The notes under the pieces: model-generated | What the model saw: only the letters and a program-made list of their open reading frames with translations | Told to the model about the DNA's origin: nothing | Database searches by the model: none | Made by a program: the position numbers and the translations under genes | Shown here: positions 28,006-36,654 of the stretch, in pieces | Position numbering within the stretch: position 1 is the first letter of the stretch | How the letters are laid out: every line of letters begins with the position of its first letter | NCBI GenBank assembly: GCA_905235085.1 | Contig: CAJOKD010000016.1 | Coordinates: 1-64,000 of the forward strand | Origin: an uncultured Bacteroidales bacterium | GTDB lineage: Bacteria; Bacteroidota; Bacteroidia; Bacteroidales; UBA932 | Direction of reading: 5' to 3' | Length of the DNA stretch: 64,000 bases

Positions 28006-28029
28006 AATTGATTGTGTTATTTGTTATTG

Positions 28030-29133
28030 TTATTTCTTGTAATTCGTCTGATAGAATCTCTTCTTCACCACTTTCCCAGGGAATACCTTCTTGCGGATGC
28101 GGATGGAAAGAGGGGCATCGAGCGCTCCGTACTGCCTCTTTACTAGTGCGAAGCAGATGCTCTTGTCAAGGGATATGCTGTGATAACCGGTGGTGACGAC
28201 TCCGACCTCGGTCCCGTCCTCAAGTTCTACCGGATATCCTGCACGAGGGATTGCCTTGTCTTCGATCTCGATACCTACGAGCTTCATAGGAGTGCCGTTG
28301 GCCTTCTGGTCGACCAGCGCTTCCTTTCCGATGAACTCGTCCTTGTCCAGTTTGCAGAACATACTGAAGCCGGCCACCACAGGAGAGATGGCTGGAGTAA
28401 GTTCGTCTCCGTACAGAGGAAGTCCGGCCTCGAAACGGAGGGTATCACGGCAGCCGAGGCCACAAGGGGTGACGCCTGCTGCGAGGAAAGCTTCCCAATA
28501 CTTCACGATGAGGCCAGGGGCTGCATAGATCTCGAAACCATCCTCTCCAGTATATCCGGTACGGCTGATGATCACCCTCATCCCTGCATCTTCGAAATCC
28601 TTGAATGTATAGAATGTCAGGCTTGCAGCATCTGCAGCGAAATCCAGGACCTTGACAAGGGTCTCTTCCGCCTTGGGCCCCTGAAGAGCGATCTGTCCCC
28701 AGTTGCGGGAATCATCCACGACCTTTACATCGTAGCCTTCAGCGTGTTCCTTGATCCAGAGATAATCCTTCTCGATGTTCGCGGCATTCACCACGAGGAG
28801 ATAATGGTCGCGGGTATATTCCTTGTAGACGAGCAGGTCGTCCACGGTTCCTCCGTCAGGATAAAGCATCATTCCGTAGAGAACCTGGCCGGGGGCCATA
28901 GGACGGACGTCGTTCGTGAATATATGGTTCACGAACTTTTCCGCATCCGGGCCGCAGACGAATATCTCGCCCATATGGGAGACATCGAACATTCCGACAT
29001 TGTTGCGTACCGCCAGATGCTCTTCTGTGATGGAAGAGTACTGGATAGGCATATCGAATCCCGCGAAAGGACTCATCTTGGCTCCTAGGGCCACGTGGCT
29101 GTCGTGAAGACAGGTTAAATTAAGTTGTTCCAT
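28030..29133 (-). CDS. gcvT: aminomethyltransferase (glycine cleavage T protein)
   Basis: A 367-residue T protein that moves the methylene group to tetrahydrofolate and releases ammonia. GAKMSPFAGFDMPIQY at 17-32, NVGMFDVSHMGEI near 45-57 and RTGYTGEDGFEIY near 191-203 are conserved, with the catalytic Asp expected near 98 in the ND-V segment. It opens the gcv cluster but is only 21 bp after the endonuclease gene on the same strand, with no promoter evident in between. No glycine-riboswitch fold was recognised. Confidence 0.96.
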   Translation of the reverse strand: MEQLNLTCLHDSHVALGAKMSPFAGFDMPIQYSSITEEHLAVRNNVGMFDVSHMGEIFVCGPDAEKFVNHIFTNDVRPMAPGQVLYGMMLYPDGGTVDDLLVYKEYTRDHYLLVVNAANIEKDYLWIKEHAEGYDVKVVDDSRNWGQIALQGPKAEETLVKVLDFAADAASLTFYTFKDFEDAGMRVIISRTGYTGEDGFEIYAAPGLIVKYWEAFLAAGVTPCGLGCRDTLRFEAGLPLYGDELTPAISPVVAGFSMFCKLDKDEFIGKEALVDQKANGTPMKLVGIEIEDKAIPRAGYPVELEDGTEVGVVTTGYHSISLDKSICFALVKRQYGALDAPLSIRIRKKVFPGKVVKKRFYQTNYKK

Positions 29134-29154
29134 TAATCAGTGGTTTGTATGTTG

Positions 29155-30024
29155 TCAATCTTTCAATATCATATCCTTGATCCTCCAGTCCCCGTAAGGG
29201 TCGATGGAAGACTCTGACTCGTCCTGAACCTTGACTTCCAGGTTGTAGAAGAGGTCCATCCCCAGCTTGCTCTCAAGCTCATCGACCGTCATAGCATAGT
29301 TCATCAGGTTCCTTTCGCAGGCAGTGTTGGGAAATATGAAACCGATGGAAGCATAGGACCCATCCTTACGCCTTGCAAGCAAAGCCTTGAAGAACGAATC
29401 CGGGACCATCACGTGGTTGCTCCCGATATGTTTGGGATAAGTATTCTCGAATATGGGGCCGCACACGACCCAGATGGTCTTATGGTACTTCACCTCATAG
29501 CGGACCTGCTTCTCAAGGTCGTTCCAGGCACCGGAATTCAAGTTATGGTTCTGAGGACAGACGTTGCTCAGGTAGAAACACTCCTTCATCGTCTGGGAAC
29601 TCCACCTCATATCGGCAGCAGGGGCCATATGTCCCCTATCATAGCCTGAACCGACATAGTCGCGGTCATAAGCCTGCCGTCCCTTAATGAGGGGGTCAGG
29701 TTCGAACCTGTCCTCCCGGCTCCTGAAACCGGTATTGATCTCCGACTCTTTCAGTTCGTATGCCACCCAGTTCGGGACACGGAAATCGTTGTTGTACGAA
29801 AGGGTGTAGCCCATATGCTCGATAATATTACCCTCGTTGTCTTCCAGGCGGTACGGGATTTCAAGCAAGGACATCACATCCTTTTCACCTGCTTCTACCA
29901 GCATGTCCGTCACCGGTTCGACAGAAGAGTCGTCTTCCTTCCCGTTCCACGCGAAATGCCAGGCAGTCCCCAGAACCGCGAGGACAGCCAGGGTGACCAG
30001 CATCGATTTCTTTTGTTTGTCCAT
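29155..30024 (-). CDS. DNA/RNA non-specific endonuclease, membrane-anchored
   Basis: A 289-residue beta-beta-alpha-metal nuclease (NucA family). An N-terminal TM helix (about 8-26) after MDKQKKS anchors it, with the nuclease domain outside the cytoplasm from about 70. The DRGH motif is D129-R-G-H132 (GYDRGHMAPAADM); N161 and E171 in the NLNSGAWNDLE segment complete the Mg site. The frame is open up to 30225, but that part overlaps the SUMF1-type gene, and ATG 30024 fits the TM segment. It lies 2 bp after that gene's stop codon. Likely role: degrading extracellular or periplasmic nucleic acid. Confidence 0.9.
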   Translation of the reverse strand: MDKQKKSMLVTLAVLAVLGTAWHFAWNGKEDDSSVEPVTDMLVEAGEKDVMSLLEIPYRLEDNEGNIIEHMGYTLSYNNDFRVPNWVAYELKESEINTGFRSREDRFEPDPLIKGRQAYDRDYVGSGYDRGHMAPAADMRWSSQTMKECFYLSNVCPQNHNLNSGAWNDLEKQVRYEVKYHKTIWVVCGPIFENTYPKHIGSNHVMVPDSFFKALLARRKDGSYASIGFIFPNTACERNLMNYAMTVDELESKLGMDLFYNLEVKVQDESESSIDPYGDWRIKDMILKD

Positions 30025-30026
30025 AA

Positions 30027-31454
30027 TTACAGAGCTAAACGGAATCCGAAAGTACCCTTGACGTTCTTGGCCGGCATAAAGGACCTGTTGCTGACGCGGC
30101 AGGCTTCCCATTTGCTGGAATTGCTCCCACCCCTGAGCACACGGTTGCCACCGGATCCAGCACCCGACGGGTTGTCCTTTGCTTCTTCGGTATATGTATC
30201 CGGACGGTCGAACACCCACTCCCAAACATTACCGCTCATATCCTTGAGTCCCAGTTCATTGGCTTTAAGGGCCCCAACCTTGCGGGGCTTCATACCGGCA
30301 TTGTCCAGGAACCACATACACGACCAGGGATTGTTGCTGCCGCTGAAAGCGTAATTGCGGCTGGCCGAACCACCTCTCGCCGCATATTCCCATTCAGCCT
30401 CGGTAGGAAGCCGGAACTTCCTGCCTGTAAGGGCGTTGAGCTTGCGGATGAAGGTCTGGCAATTGTACCAGGACACGTTCCCTACAGGAAAATCGGGGTT
30501 GTCGATATCATTCAGGTACGGTACCGAACCCATCACCGCGTCCCAGAGTCCGACCGTTACCTCGGTCTCGCCCAACTCGAAATCGTCCAGGGTGACTTTG
30601 TGGGCAGGGCTTTCATTATCCGGGAGAGAGAACGCCCAAGCCGGAGAAGATTCCGGGGTGAAACCCATATTGAAAGTGCCTCCCTTTATCTTGACCATCT
30701 TGAAGGTCACTCCTCCGACCGTGAAAACCTCAGGTGAAGGGACGGAAGCATCCACTATCTCGCGGTCTACAGCCTGACCGTCAAGGACGCCGAGTATCTG
30801 CTCGTCCAGCTTGTCTCCGGACAGCTGGGCCAGCCTGAATCCCACGCTGGCTTTCTTGGTATGACAGTCGACGCCGACTCGGGCAGAAGGGTTGCGGACC
30901 ACTTTAACATCACCTGTTGCAGGACCCGAAGGATTCACCGCCAGGGTCATTGGATCGGAATCTTCGGCGAACGGGTCGCTGCACCACTCCGATACGGTCA
31001 CAAATCCCAGTTTGGCGACCTGGTTGCAGGCATATTCCCACTGAGCCTCGGTCGGAAGGAAGAACTCCTTGCCCGTTACCTTGCCCAGCTTCTTGATGAA
31101 CTTCTGTACATCATTCCAGGAAACCATATCCACCGGTGCATCCGGATTCTTTACGGAACTCGGTTTATCCCCCATAACCTCGGTCCACAGGGCCTGGGAA
31201 ACCGGCTTGGCGCTGATGACGAAACCATCCAGCGCAACCTCGTGAGCTACAGCCCCCTTGACGAGAGAACGGTTATCCGGAGACAAGCCCATCGTAAAAT
31301 TGCCTGAAGGCATCTCAAGCATCTCGAAGGAAACATCTCCGACCTTATAGTTCAATTCATAATCAACGCCTTTCGGTTCAACCGTCCTGGTCTTGCATGA
31401 ATATGCACCCAGGCAGGCAGCAGCGAGGACGAATGCAATAGCGATCCGGTTCAT
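30027..31454 (-). CDS. lipoprotein with two SUMF1/FGE-type domains
   Basis: A 475-residue predicted lipoprotein (signal ending GAYSC near residue 20) with two copies of the formylglycine-generating-enzyme-like fold, about 45-215 and 245-475. The second is full length and ends WEWVFDRP ... RVLRGGS ... FGFRLAL; the first is shorter and less conserved (GNFTMGLSPD, EWCSDPF, VGFRLAQ). The FGE catalytic cysteine pair is not apparent, so a binding or structural role is likelier than sulfatase maturation. Start ATG 31454 rather than TTG 31457. A TATCTTTG box lies at 31486-31479. It opens the eight-gene directon that contains gcvTHPAPB. Confidence 0.85.
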   Translation of the reverse strand: MNRIAIAFVLAAACLGAYSCKTRTVEPKGVDYELNYKVGDVSFEMLEMPSGNFTMGLSPDNRSLVKGAVAHEVALDGFVISAKPVSQALWTEVMGDKPSSVKNPDAPVDMVSWNDVQKFIKKLGKVTGKEFFLPTEAQWEYACNQVAKLGFVTVSEWCSDPFAEDSDPMTLAVNPSGPATGDVKVVRNPSARVGVDCHTKKASVGFRLAQLSGDKLDEQILGVLDGQAVDREIVDASVPSPEVFTVGGVTFKMVKIKGGTFNMGFTPESSPAWAFSLPDNESPAHKVTLDDFELGETEVTVGLWDAVMGSVPYLNDIDNPDFPVGNVSWYNCQTFIRKLNALTGRKFRLPTEAEWEYAARGGSASRNYAFSGSNNPWSCMWFLDNAGMKPRKVGALKANELGLKDMSGNVWEWVFDRPDTYTEEAKDNPSGAGSGGNRVLRGGSNSSKWEACRVSNRSFMPAKNVKGTFGFRLAL

Positions 31455-31478
31455 CAAACTATGGTTCTTTATAACTTA

Positions 31479-31486
31479 CAAAGATA
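31479..31486 (-). promoter_or_regulatory. promoter box of the SUMF1-gcv directon
   Basis: TATCTTTG on the minus strand, 24 nt before the SUMF1-type lipoprotein ATG. It is the only clear TAnnTTTG element between 31.5 kb and gcvT. Confidence 0.5.
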
Positions 31487-31522
31487 TGAAAAAGTTCCAT
31501 ATCTTTCCGAGCTGGAAACAAC

Positions 31523-31553
31523 AAAAAAAGGGCGGCCCGCGATAGGACCGCCC
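31523..31553 (-). terminator. rho-independent terminator of the DUF4332 gene
   Basis: A 9-bp G/C-rich stem (31553-31545 with 31538-31530, one G-U pair) is followed by seven T on the minus strand. It lies 22 nt after the DUF4332 stop and insulates the SUMF1-gcv directon. Confidence 0.9.
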
Positions 31554-31574
31554 TGATCGGTTTCAATGACCGGA

Positions 31575-31982
31575 CTAGTAGGTTACCACTGCTGGGAGTT
31601 CCTTGGCCTGGTCGATCATATCCTGAAGCATCTTGACGCTCGGAACGACCTTGGTGAGGTTCTTTTCCTCGTTGACTTCCTTCATCTTGGCCTCGAGATT
31701 CTCAGCATTCCTGTGCTGGAATTCCTTGACGGTGTCAACACCTGCAGCCTCAAGCAGTTCAGCGAACTGAGGGCCTACGCCCTTGATGCGGAAGAGATCG
31801 GCGTGGTTAACCCAAGTAAGGATGAGTTTGCCAGTGATTTCTGTCTTCTCCTCAAGCTCCTTACGGCCCTTTGCAGTCTTGCCTGCCTCGAGAAGCTGGT
31901 CTACGGTTTCGATGCCTGCAGCTATAAGCTTTTCAGCATAAACAGGTCCGATGCCCTGGATGTCGATAATCTTGTAAGTCAT
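31575..31982 (-). CDS. DUF4332 helix-hairpin-helix protein
   Basis: A 135-residue protein of two helix-hairpin-helix repeats: IQGIGPVYAEKLIAAGI near 7-23 and IKGVGPQFAELLEAAGV near 70-86, each with the GIGP/GVGP hairpin that contacts DNA backbone in related folds. The frame is open to 32228, but that stretch overlaps the next gene's end and an A/T-rich spacer; ATG 31982 matches the domain start. Such proteins are common in Bacteroidetes; the partner is unknown. Confidence 0.85.
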   Translation of the reverse strand: MTYKIIDIQGIGPVYAEKLIAAGIETVDQLLEAGKTAKGRKELEEKTEITGKLILTWVNHADLFRIKGVGPQFAELLEAAGVDTVKEFQHRNAENLEAKMKEVNEEKNLTKVVPSVKMLQDMIDQAKELPAVVTY

Positions 31983-32092
31983 TTTTCGATGATTTTTATT
32001 AGTGTTAGAATAGTATCTATTTAAAAAGCCTTTCCCCAAAAATAGGTAAAATCTTGTTTTTAAACAAAAAATATAAAAAAAAACGTCCTGGC

Positions 32093-32566
32093 TTAGAACG
32101 TTTTGAGGAAGTCTACGTCTTTCTTCAACATCAACTTCGGTTCCATCAGGAACACTTTCTGGAACAGACGGATCTGGTTGGCCTTGGATAGGTACACCTT
32201 TTCTTCGTGTTTCCCCTTGCGCCACCACTTGTAGAAACCTACCGGATCGTTTTCAAACGGGATCTTCGCCAGGATGTCCGACGCGAAACCCGGGAAATCG
32301 ATCGTGACGTTCAATCCCATATACTGCTTGTAGTACTGCTGGTCGGCACGGCGCAACTTGCTCATCAAAGGATTGTAAACCTCGATCTGGTCCACGTGCA
32401 GGACCTTTTCTCGAATGATCATCTTATGGATGCGCACGGGATCCTCGTTCAGCCAGGCACCTACTTTCAAGGTCTTGGGTCCCTCAGGAGTATCGAGAGT
32501 CAGGTCATCCGAGGAATAGTAAACTTTCTCGGAGTCCAATGGAAAAACCTGAGGGATTTCTGACAT
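32093..32566 (-). CDS. conserved hypothetical protein
   Basis: A 157-residue protein from ATG 32566 (another ATG at 32572 adds two residues). No signal peptide or TM segment. It starts acidic, and its second half is basic and aromatic (YKWWRKGKHEEKVYLSK). I do not recognise a domain. A TAAATTTG promoter box is at 32597-32590. The ORF has normal codon use and a clean start, so it is probably real. Confidence 0.65.
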   Translation of the reverse strand: MSEIPQVFPLDSEKVYYSSDDLTLDTPEGPKTLKVGAWLNEDPVRIHKMIIREKVLHVDQIEVYNPLMSKLRRADQQYYKQYMGLNVTIDFPGFASDILAKIPFENDPVGFYKWWRKGKHEEKVYLSKANQIRLFQKVFLMEPKLMLKKDVDFLKTF

Positions 32567-32589
32567 TGCCATAATTGCTTTACAACCTG

Positions 32590-32658
32590 CAAATTTATAA
32601 AAAAAAACGTTTAAACCCTAATACAGTGGCCTAAAAAAATGTTTATGACAATTTGTCA
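32590..32658. promoter_or_regulatory. divergent spacer with promoter box and palindrome
   Basis: The minus strand carries TAAATTTG at 32597-32590, 24 nt before the hypothetical gene. At 32646-32658 a palindrome TGACA-ATT-TGTCA lies 66 nt upstream of htpG and could be an operator. No TAnnTTTG box was found for htpG, so a stress sigma factor or the palindrome may matter; this is inference. Confidence 0.35.
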
Positions 32659-32723
32659 GTCGATTTTCATTGGAACGTTATTTGACTATTTCCGCCTGAA
32701 AAAGGAAAAAACGACAAAAGGAT

Positions 32724-34625
32724 ATGGAAACCAACAAAGGACAGATCGGAGTAACCACCGAGAACATTTTCCCGGTAATCAAGCAATTCCTCTATTCAGA
32801 CCACGAGATATTCCTGAGGGAACTCGTCGCAAACGCAGTGGATGCCACCCAGAAGCTCAAGGCACTGGCTTCCAACGGTGAATTCAAGGGCGAACTGGGA
32901 GACCTCAAGGTCAGCGTCGAACTCGACGAGAAGGCCGGAACCCTCAAGATCATCGACAATGGTATCGGAATGACAGCTGAGGAAGTGGACAGATACATCA
33001 ACCAGATAGCCTTCTCATCCGCCGGGGAATTCCTCCAGAAATACAAGGACCAGAATATAATCGGTCACTTCGGCCTCGGGTTCTATTCCGCCTTTATGGT
33101 GTCCTCCAAAGTCACGATAGAATCACTTTCGTGGAAGGAAGGCGCCGAAGCCGTTCTGTGGAGCTGCGAAGGCAATCCTGAGTTCGAGATGGGGCCTTGC
33201 AGTAAAGAAGACCGCGGTACCGTCGTGACCCTCTACTTCGACGAAGAATCGGCAAAGGATTACGGCACGAAGGGGAATATAAGCCAGCTCCTGGGCAAAT
33301 ACTGCAAGTTCATGCCGGTTCCGGTCATATTCGGAAAGGAACAGGAATGGAAGGACGGAAAATACGTAGACACGGATAAGGACCACGTAATCAACGTCAT
33401 CGAGCCTCTGTGGACTCGCAAACCGTCCGAGCTGAAGGAAGAGGACTACAAGAAGTTCTACAAGGACCTGTATCCTATGAAGGAAGAACCTCTGTTCCAC
33501 ATCCACCTCAACGTGGACTATCCATTCAACCTTACTGGAATCCTGTATTTCCCGAAGATCAAGGAAAGGATGGCGATAGAGAAGAACAATATCCAGCTCT
33601 ATTGCAACCAGATGTTCGTCACCGACCACGTAGACAACATCGTGCCTGACTTCCTCACCCTCCTCCACGGTGTGATCGACTCGCCGGACATTCCTCTGAA
33701 CGTCTCGAGGAGTTACCTACAGTCGGACGAAAACGTCAAGAAGATTTCCACATACATCACAAGGAAGGTGGCTGACAGGCTGGAGGATATATTCAAGAAC
33801 GAACGCGAAGCCTGGGAAAGCAAATGGGATAACCTCAAGCTGTTCATCGAATACGGTATGCTTTCCGACGAGAAGTTCTGCGAGAGGGCACTCAAGTTCG
33901 CCCTGTTCAAGAACACCGACGGTAAGTTCTTCTCCCAGGAAGACTACCGGAAGGCCATCGCCGACACCCAGACCGACAAGGATGGCAAGGTAGTGTACCT
34001 GTACGCAACCGACACCGATGCCCAGTACTCGTTCATCGAAGCAGCCAAGAACAAGGGCTACGACGTGCTCCTGATGGACTGCGAGCTCGATTCACACTAC
34101 GTCAACCTCCTGGAGCAGAAGATCCAGGACAGCAGGTTCGCCAGGGTGGACTCCGACTCCGCCGATAATCTCATAGTCAAGGAGGAGAGGGTGAAGCCCG
34201 AGATGTCCGACGGCGACAAGGAAGACCTGTCAAAGCTTTTCAAGGCAATCCTCCCGAAGGAGAACGAGTATCAGGTGGAAGCAGAGAACCTCGGCGCCAA
34301 CGCAGCTCCTATCCTTATCACCAGGAACGAGTTTATGAGGCGTTACCGCGAGATGAGTTCTTTCGGCGGCGGGATGAACTTCTATGGAGAGATGCCTGAA
34401 GCTTTCGACATCAAAGTGAATCTTGAGAATCCGGTTATGGCCAAGATCGTTGCCGGAATGAAGGAGAACAAGGACAAAGTCGAGGAATACGCCGAAGGAA
34501 GCGAACTGCTCAAGCAGGTCACAGACCTGGCACTCCTGGCCAATGGGATGCTGAAAGGCAAGGCCCTGGCGGACTTTATCTCACGCAGCGAGAAAGTCGT
34601 TTCAGACGCCTTCCTGGACAAATGA
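32724..34625 (+). CDS. htpG: molecular chaperone HtpG (Hsp90)
   Basis: A 633-residue Hsp90. The GHKL ATPase motifs are intact: ELVANAVDA near 34-42, DNGIGMT near 76-82, GHFGLGFYSAFMV near 113-125. The middle domain contains RPSELKEEDYKKFYK, and the C-terminal dimerisation domain follows to the end. AAAAGGA precedes the ATG. It is a single-gene unit, convergent with a lipoprotein gene that overlaps its last 24 bp. Confidence 0.97.
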   Translation: METNKGQIGVTTENIFPVIKQFLYSDHEIFLRELVANAVDATQKLKALASNGEFKGELGDLKVSVELDEKAGTLKIIDNGIGMTAEEVDRYINQIAFSSAGEFLQKYKDQNIIGHFGLGFYSAFMVSSKVTIESLSWKEGAEAVLWSCEGNPEFEMGPCSKEDRGTVVTLYFDEESAKDYGTKGNISQLLGKYCKFMPVPVIFGKEQEWKDGKYVDTDKDHVINVIEPLWTRKPSELKEEDYKKFYKDLYPMKEEPLFHIHLNVDYPFNLTGILYFPKIKERMAIEKNNIQLYCNQMFVTDHVDNIVPDFLTLLHGVIDSPDIPLNVSRSYLQSDENVKKISTYITRKVADRLEDIFKNEREAWESKWDNLKLFIEYGMLSDEKFCERALKFALFKNTDGKFFSQEDYRKAIADTQTDKDGKVVYLYATDTDAQYSFIEAAKNKGYDVLLMDCELDSHYVNLLEQKIQDSRFARVDSDSADNLIVKEERVKPEMSDGDKEDLSKLFKAILPKENEYQVEAENLGANAAPILITRNEFMRRYREMSSFGGGMNFYGEMPEAFDIKVNLENPVMAKIVAGMKENKDKVEEYAEGSELLKQVTDLALLANGMLKGKALADFISRSEKVVSDAFLDK

Positions 34626-35321
34626 TCCGAAACTGCTCGTGATGGTTTCCGGGTCTTCGGACCAGGACCACACCAACTTGACCCAGTCCACTTCCGGAGA
34701 TCCTTCCTGGCTGAATTCCACAAGGACTTCTCCGTCCAGGATTACGGCCTGCTCGTATGATGGATACTTCGCGACATACCTGGCTTCCAGGCCTGTCGAT
34801 GAGAAGACTGCCGAGTGTTCCCCATCCTTTTCCGAAGAAGAATATTCGATGGCCCAGAGGCCTTTCTCCTTATCCTTCAGGGCGACCTTGATCGCGTTTT
34901 CATTGGAAGGTGTGCCATCGACCGTACACATCCAGGTGTCAGGAGCTGCACAGACGAATGACATACCTGAGAACGGCCGGATGACGGCCCATTCCGCCGT
35001 TTCCTCCCCCAGCCTCATCTGGCCGGTCTTGAATGTAGCGAAATCAAGCAGCTGTATGTCCCCGTTACCGTTGACGAATACATTCCCGCTGATGTCCTTC
35101 CATTTGGAAGCCAATTTTTCCGAATCGGAAAGGTTTATGTATTCGTCCAAGCGGTAAGCCATCGACAGATAGCGTATCGTCTCCTTCACTTCCCTGTCGA
35201 CCCTGAACCGGGCATAATGGCCCATCTCCGCTACCCTGTCCGAAGGATATTCTTCAGAGGAGATTGTTATACAACCGGAAATGGAGAGTACTGAAAGAAT
35301 ATATAGAAGCGTCTTTCTCAT
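34602..35321 (-). CDS. lipoprotein, copy A of a duplicated module
   Basis: A 239-residue lipoprotein (signal ending SISGC, C17). I do not recognise the family. It shares an organisation with the lipoprotein at 35953-36642: a DEY/DDY segment, a block reading GxGDxxLxxF, then a beta-rich stretch with FxCxAxDxW and a closing Trp-rich strand. It comes last in the order barrel-lipoprotein-barrel-lipoprotein and starts 5 bp after the preceding barrel gene, so export to the outer membrane as a partner of that barrel is plausible. Its 3' end overlaps htpG by 24 bp. Confidence 0.75.
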   Translation of the reverse strand: MRKTLLYILSVLSISGCITISSEEYPSDRVAEMGHYARFRVDREVKETIRYLSMAYRLDEYINLSDSEKLASKWKDISGNVFVNGNGDIQLLDFATFKTGQMRLGEETAEWAVIRPFSGMSFVCAAPDTWMCTVDGTPSNENAIKVALKDKEKGLWAIEYSSSEKDGEHSAVFSSTGLEARYVAKYPSYEQAVILDGEVLVEFSQEGSPEVDWVKLVWSWSEDPETITSSFGSFVQEGV

Positions 35322-35326
35322 AACCG

Positions 35327-35956
35327 TCAGAATCTATATCCGAAACCAATCCTTCCACCGACATACTGAGACCCGAATCCGGTCTCTACGAGTCCGAACC
35401 ATTTCCTGCCGAAGGAAATGCCCAAGGGAACAAGCTGCACCTCACCCTGCAGAGGAGTATCGTAATCCACATCCTCGGAGTGATAGTTGAGATAAAGACC
35501 GAATCCCATTCCGAATGATGAATACATCCTGAAACCCGGTTTTATTATATAGTCGTAACGCCATCTCGGTATGACGGCGATGGAATTCCCGTTCACGCTC
35601 GAAGTCTTGAAAGCTGCGCTGTAGCTGTCTCCGGACCCTGTTACCTGCCGGAGGGTGGAACCGGATACGTGGTTGCAGGAAGCCATCAGGGATATAGACC
35701 AGCGCCTTCCGGTCCTGAATCCGAACTCCGCACTGAAGGCACCTGTCATCTTCACTTCCGCATTATATGGCCTGAATATCGAGGCCAGGGTTCCCGTACT
35801 GATATAACCCGAATTGAATCTGTCAGCCTGGACCAAAGGGGCCATCCCGAATCCCCCGCTGATCTCGAACCTGGGTCCATAATCCCATTCCTGGGCAGCC
35901 GCGCTGATGCACTGAAACGCAAGTGCAAGCAAAACAAGAATCTTTCTCATAGTCAT
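35327..35956 (-). CDS. outer-membrane beta-barrel protein, copy A
   Basis: A 209-residue exported protein (signal cleaved near SAAAQE) made of alternating amphipathic strands and ending in Phe (IGFGYRF), the terminal residue expected by the BAM machinery. About eight strands can be counted, fitting a small OmpW/OmpX-size barrel. Its C-terminal third (LVPLGISFGRKWFGLVETG) closely parallels the barrel at 36655-37308. It overlaps the upstream lipoprotein gene by 4 bp. An ATG at 35950 is an alternative start. Confidence 0.78.
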   Translation of the reverse strand: MTMRKILVLLALAFQCISAAAQEWDYGPRFEISGGFGMAPLVQADRFNSGYISTGTLASIFRPYNAEVKMTGAFSAEFGFRTGRRWSISLMASCNHVSGSTLRQVTGSGDSYSAAFKTSSVNGNSIAVIPRWRYDYIIKPGFRMYSSFGMGFGLYLNYHSEDVDYDTPLQGEVQLVPLGISFGRKWFGLVETGFGSQYVGGRIGFGYRF

Positions 35957-36642
35957 TTTACAAGTTTGAATACCGCAGGATATTCATCCCCTTGATACTC
36001 GGCCTCGCAAGTTTCAAGCACGTCATTCCCTCTACCTACGCTATGGACGAACTTGCCTTTGATCCATTGACACCTGTGGCGTTCCTCCTTGTCGAGGATG
36101 ACCTTGAATTCGCCTTCGGTCCTGAAAGAGCAGTCATACCCGTCAGGAGTCTTCCTCTCACCGAATGCAGCAACGGTAAGGACTCCTTCGTCACCGTACT
36201 TGACCGCCGTTACGTTATCGTCAGAAGCTACGACGCTCCATAGGTCTTCAGCCACGCATTCGAAAGAAAAACCCTCTATATCGATTTGGTAATAGCTATC
36301 CTTGAAATCCAGTTTCCATACGGTTCCCGGATCGTGGAGAGACTTTCCCCGGGTATCCAGGATGCCGAAGCCTTCGACCAGCCAGGATTCCCCGTCCCCT
36401 TTGAACAGGGCTTTCCTCACCTCCGAATAGATGGAAGAATCCTTTTGCCCTTCCGGTGCCTGCAGATAGTCGTCAACCAGAAGCAGGAAGTCGGTGTAAG
36501 ATGCCGGCAAGACTATATAAGACCTTACCAGCCAGATCGATTCATCCTTCATCCTGGAATCTCTCTGGCTCGAACTCTCTCCTATGATATCGCAGGAAAC
36601 GGCAGCCAGCATTATGCTTGCGATTATGATCAACTTCTTCAT
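35953..36642 (-). CDS. lipoprotein, copy B of a duplicated module
   Basis: A 229-residue lipoprotein (MKKLIIIASIMLAAVSC, C17) and apparent paralogue of the protein at 34602-35321. Shared features are the DDYL segment near 57, KGDGESWLVEGFG near 87-99 and FSFECVAEDLW near 125-135. Function unknown. It lies 12 bp after barrel copy B and overlaps barrel copy A by 4 bp, so the four genes form one transcription unit. Confidence 0.75.
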   Translation of the reverse strand: MKKLIIIASIMLAAVSCDIIGESSSQRDSRMKDESIWLVRSYIVLPASYTDFLLLVDDYLQAPEGQKDSSIYSEVRKALFKGDGESWLVEGFGILDTRGKSLHDPGTVWKLDFKDSYYQIDIEGFSFECVAEDLWSVVASDDNVTAVKYGDEGVLTVAAFGERKTPDGYDCSFRTEGEFKVILDKEERHRCQWIKGKFVHSVGRGNDVLETCEAEYQGDEYPAVFKLVK

Positions 36643-36654
36643 AGCCTGATTATT

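Noticed and set aside
29134..29154. Glycine riboswitch before gcvT
   Set aside because: Only 21 bp separate gcvT from the preceding gene, and nothing resembling the tandem glycine aptamer was found there.
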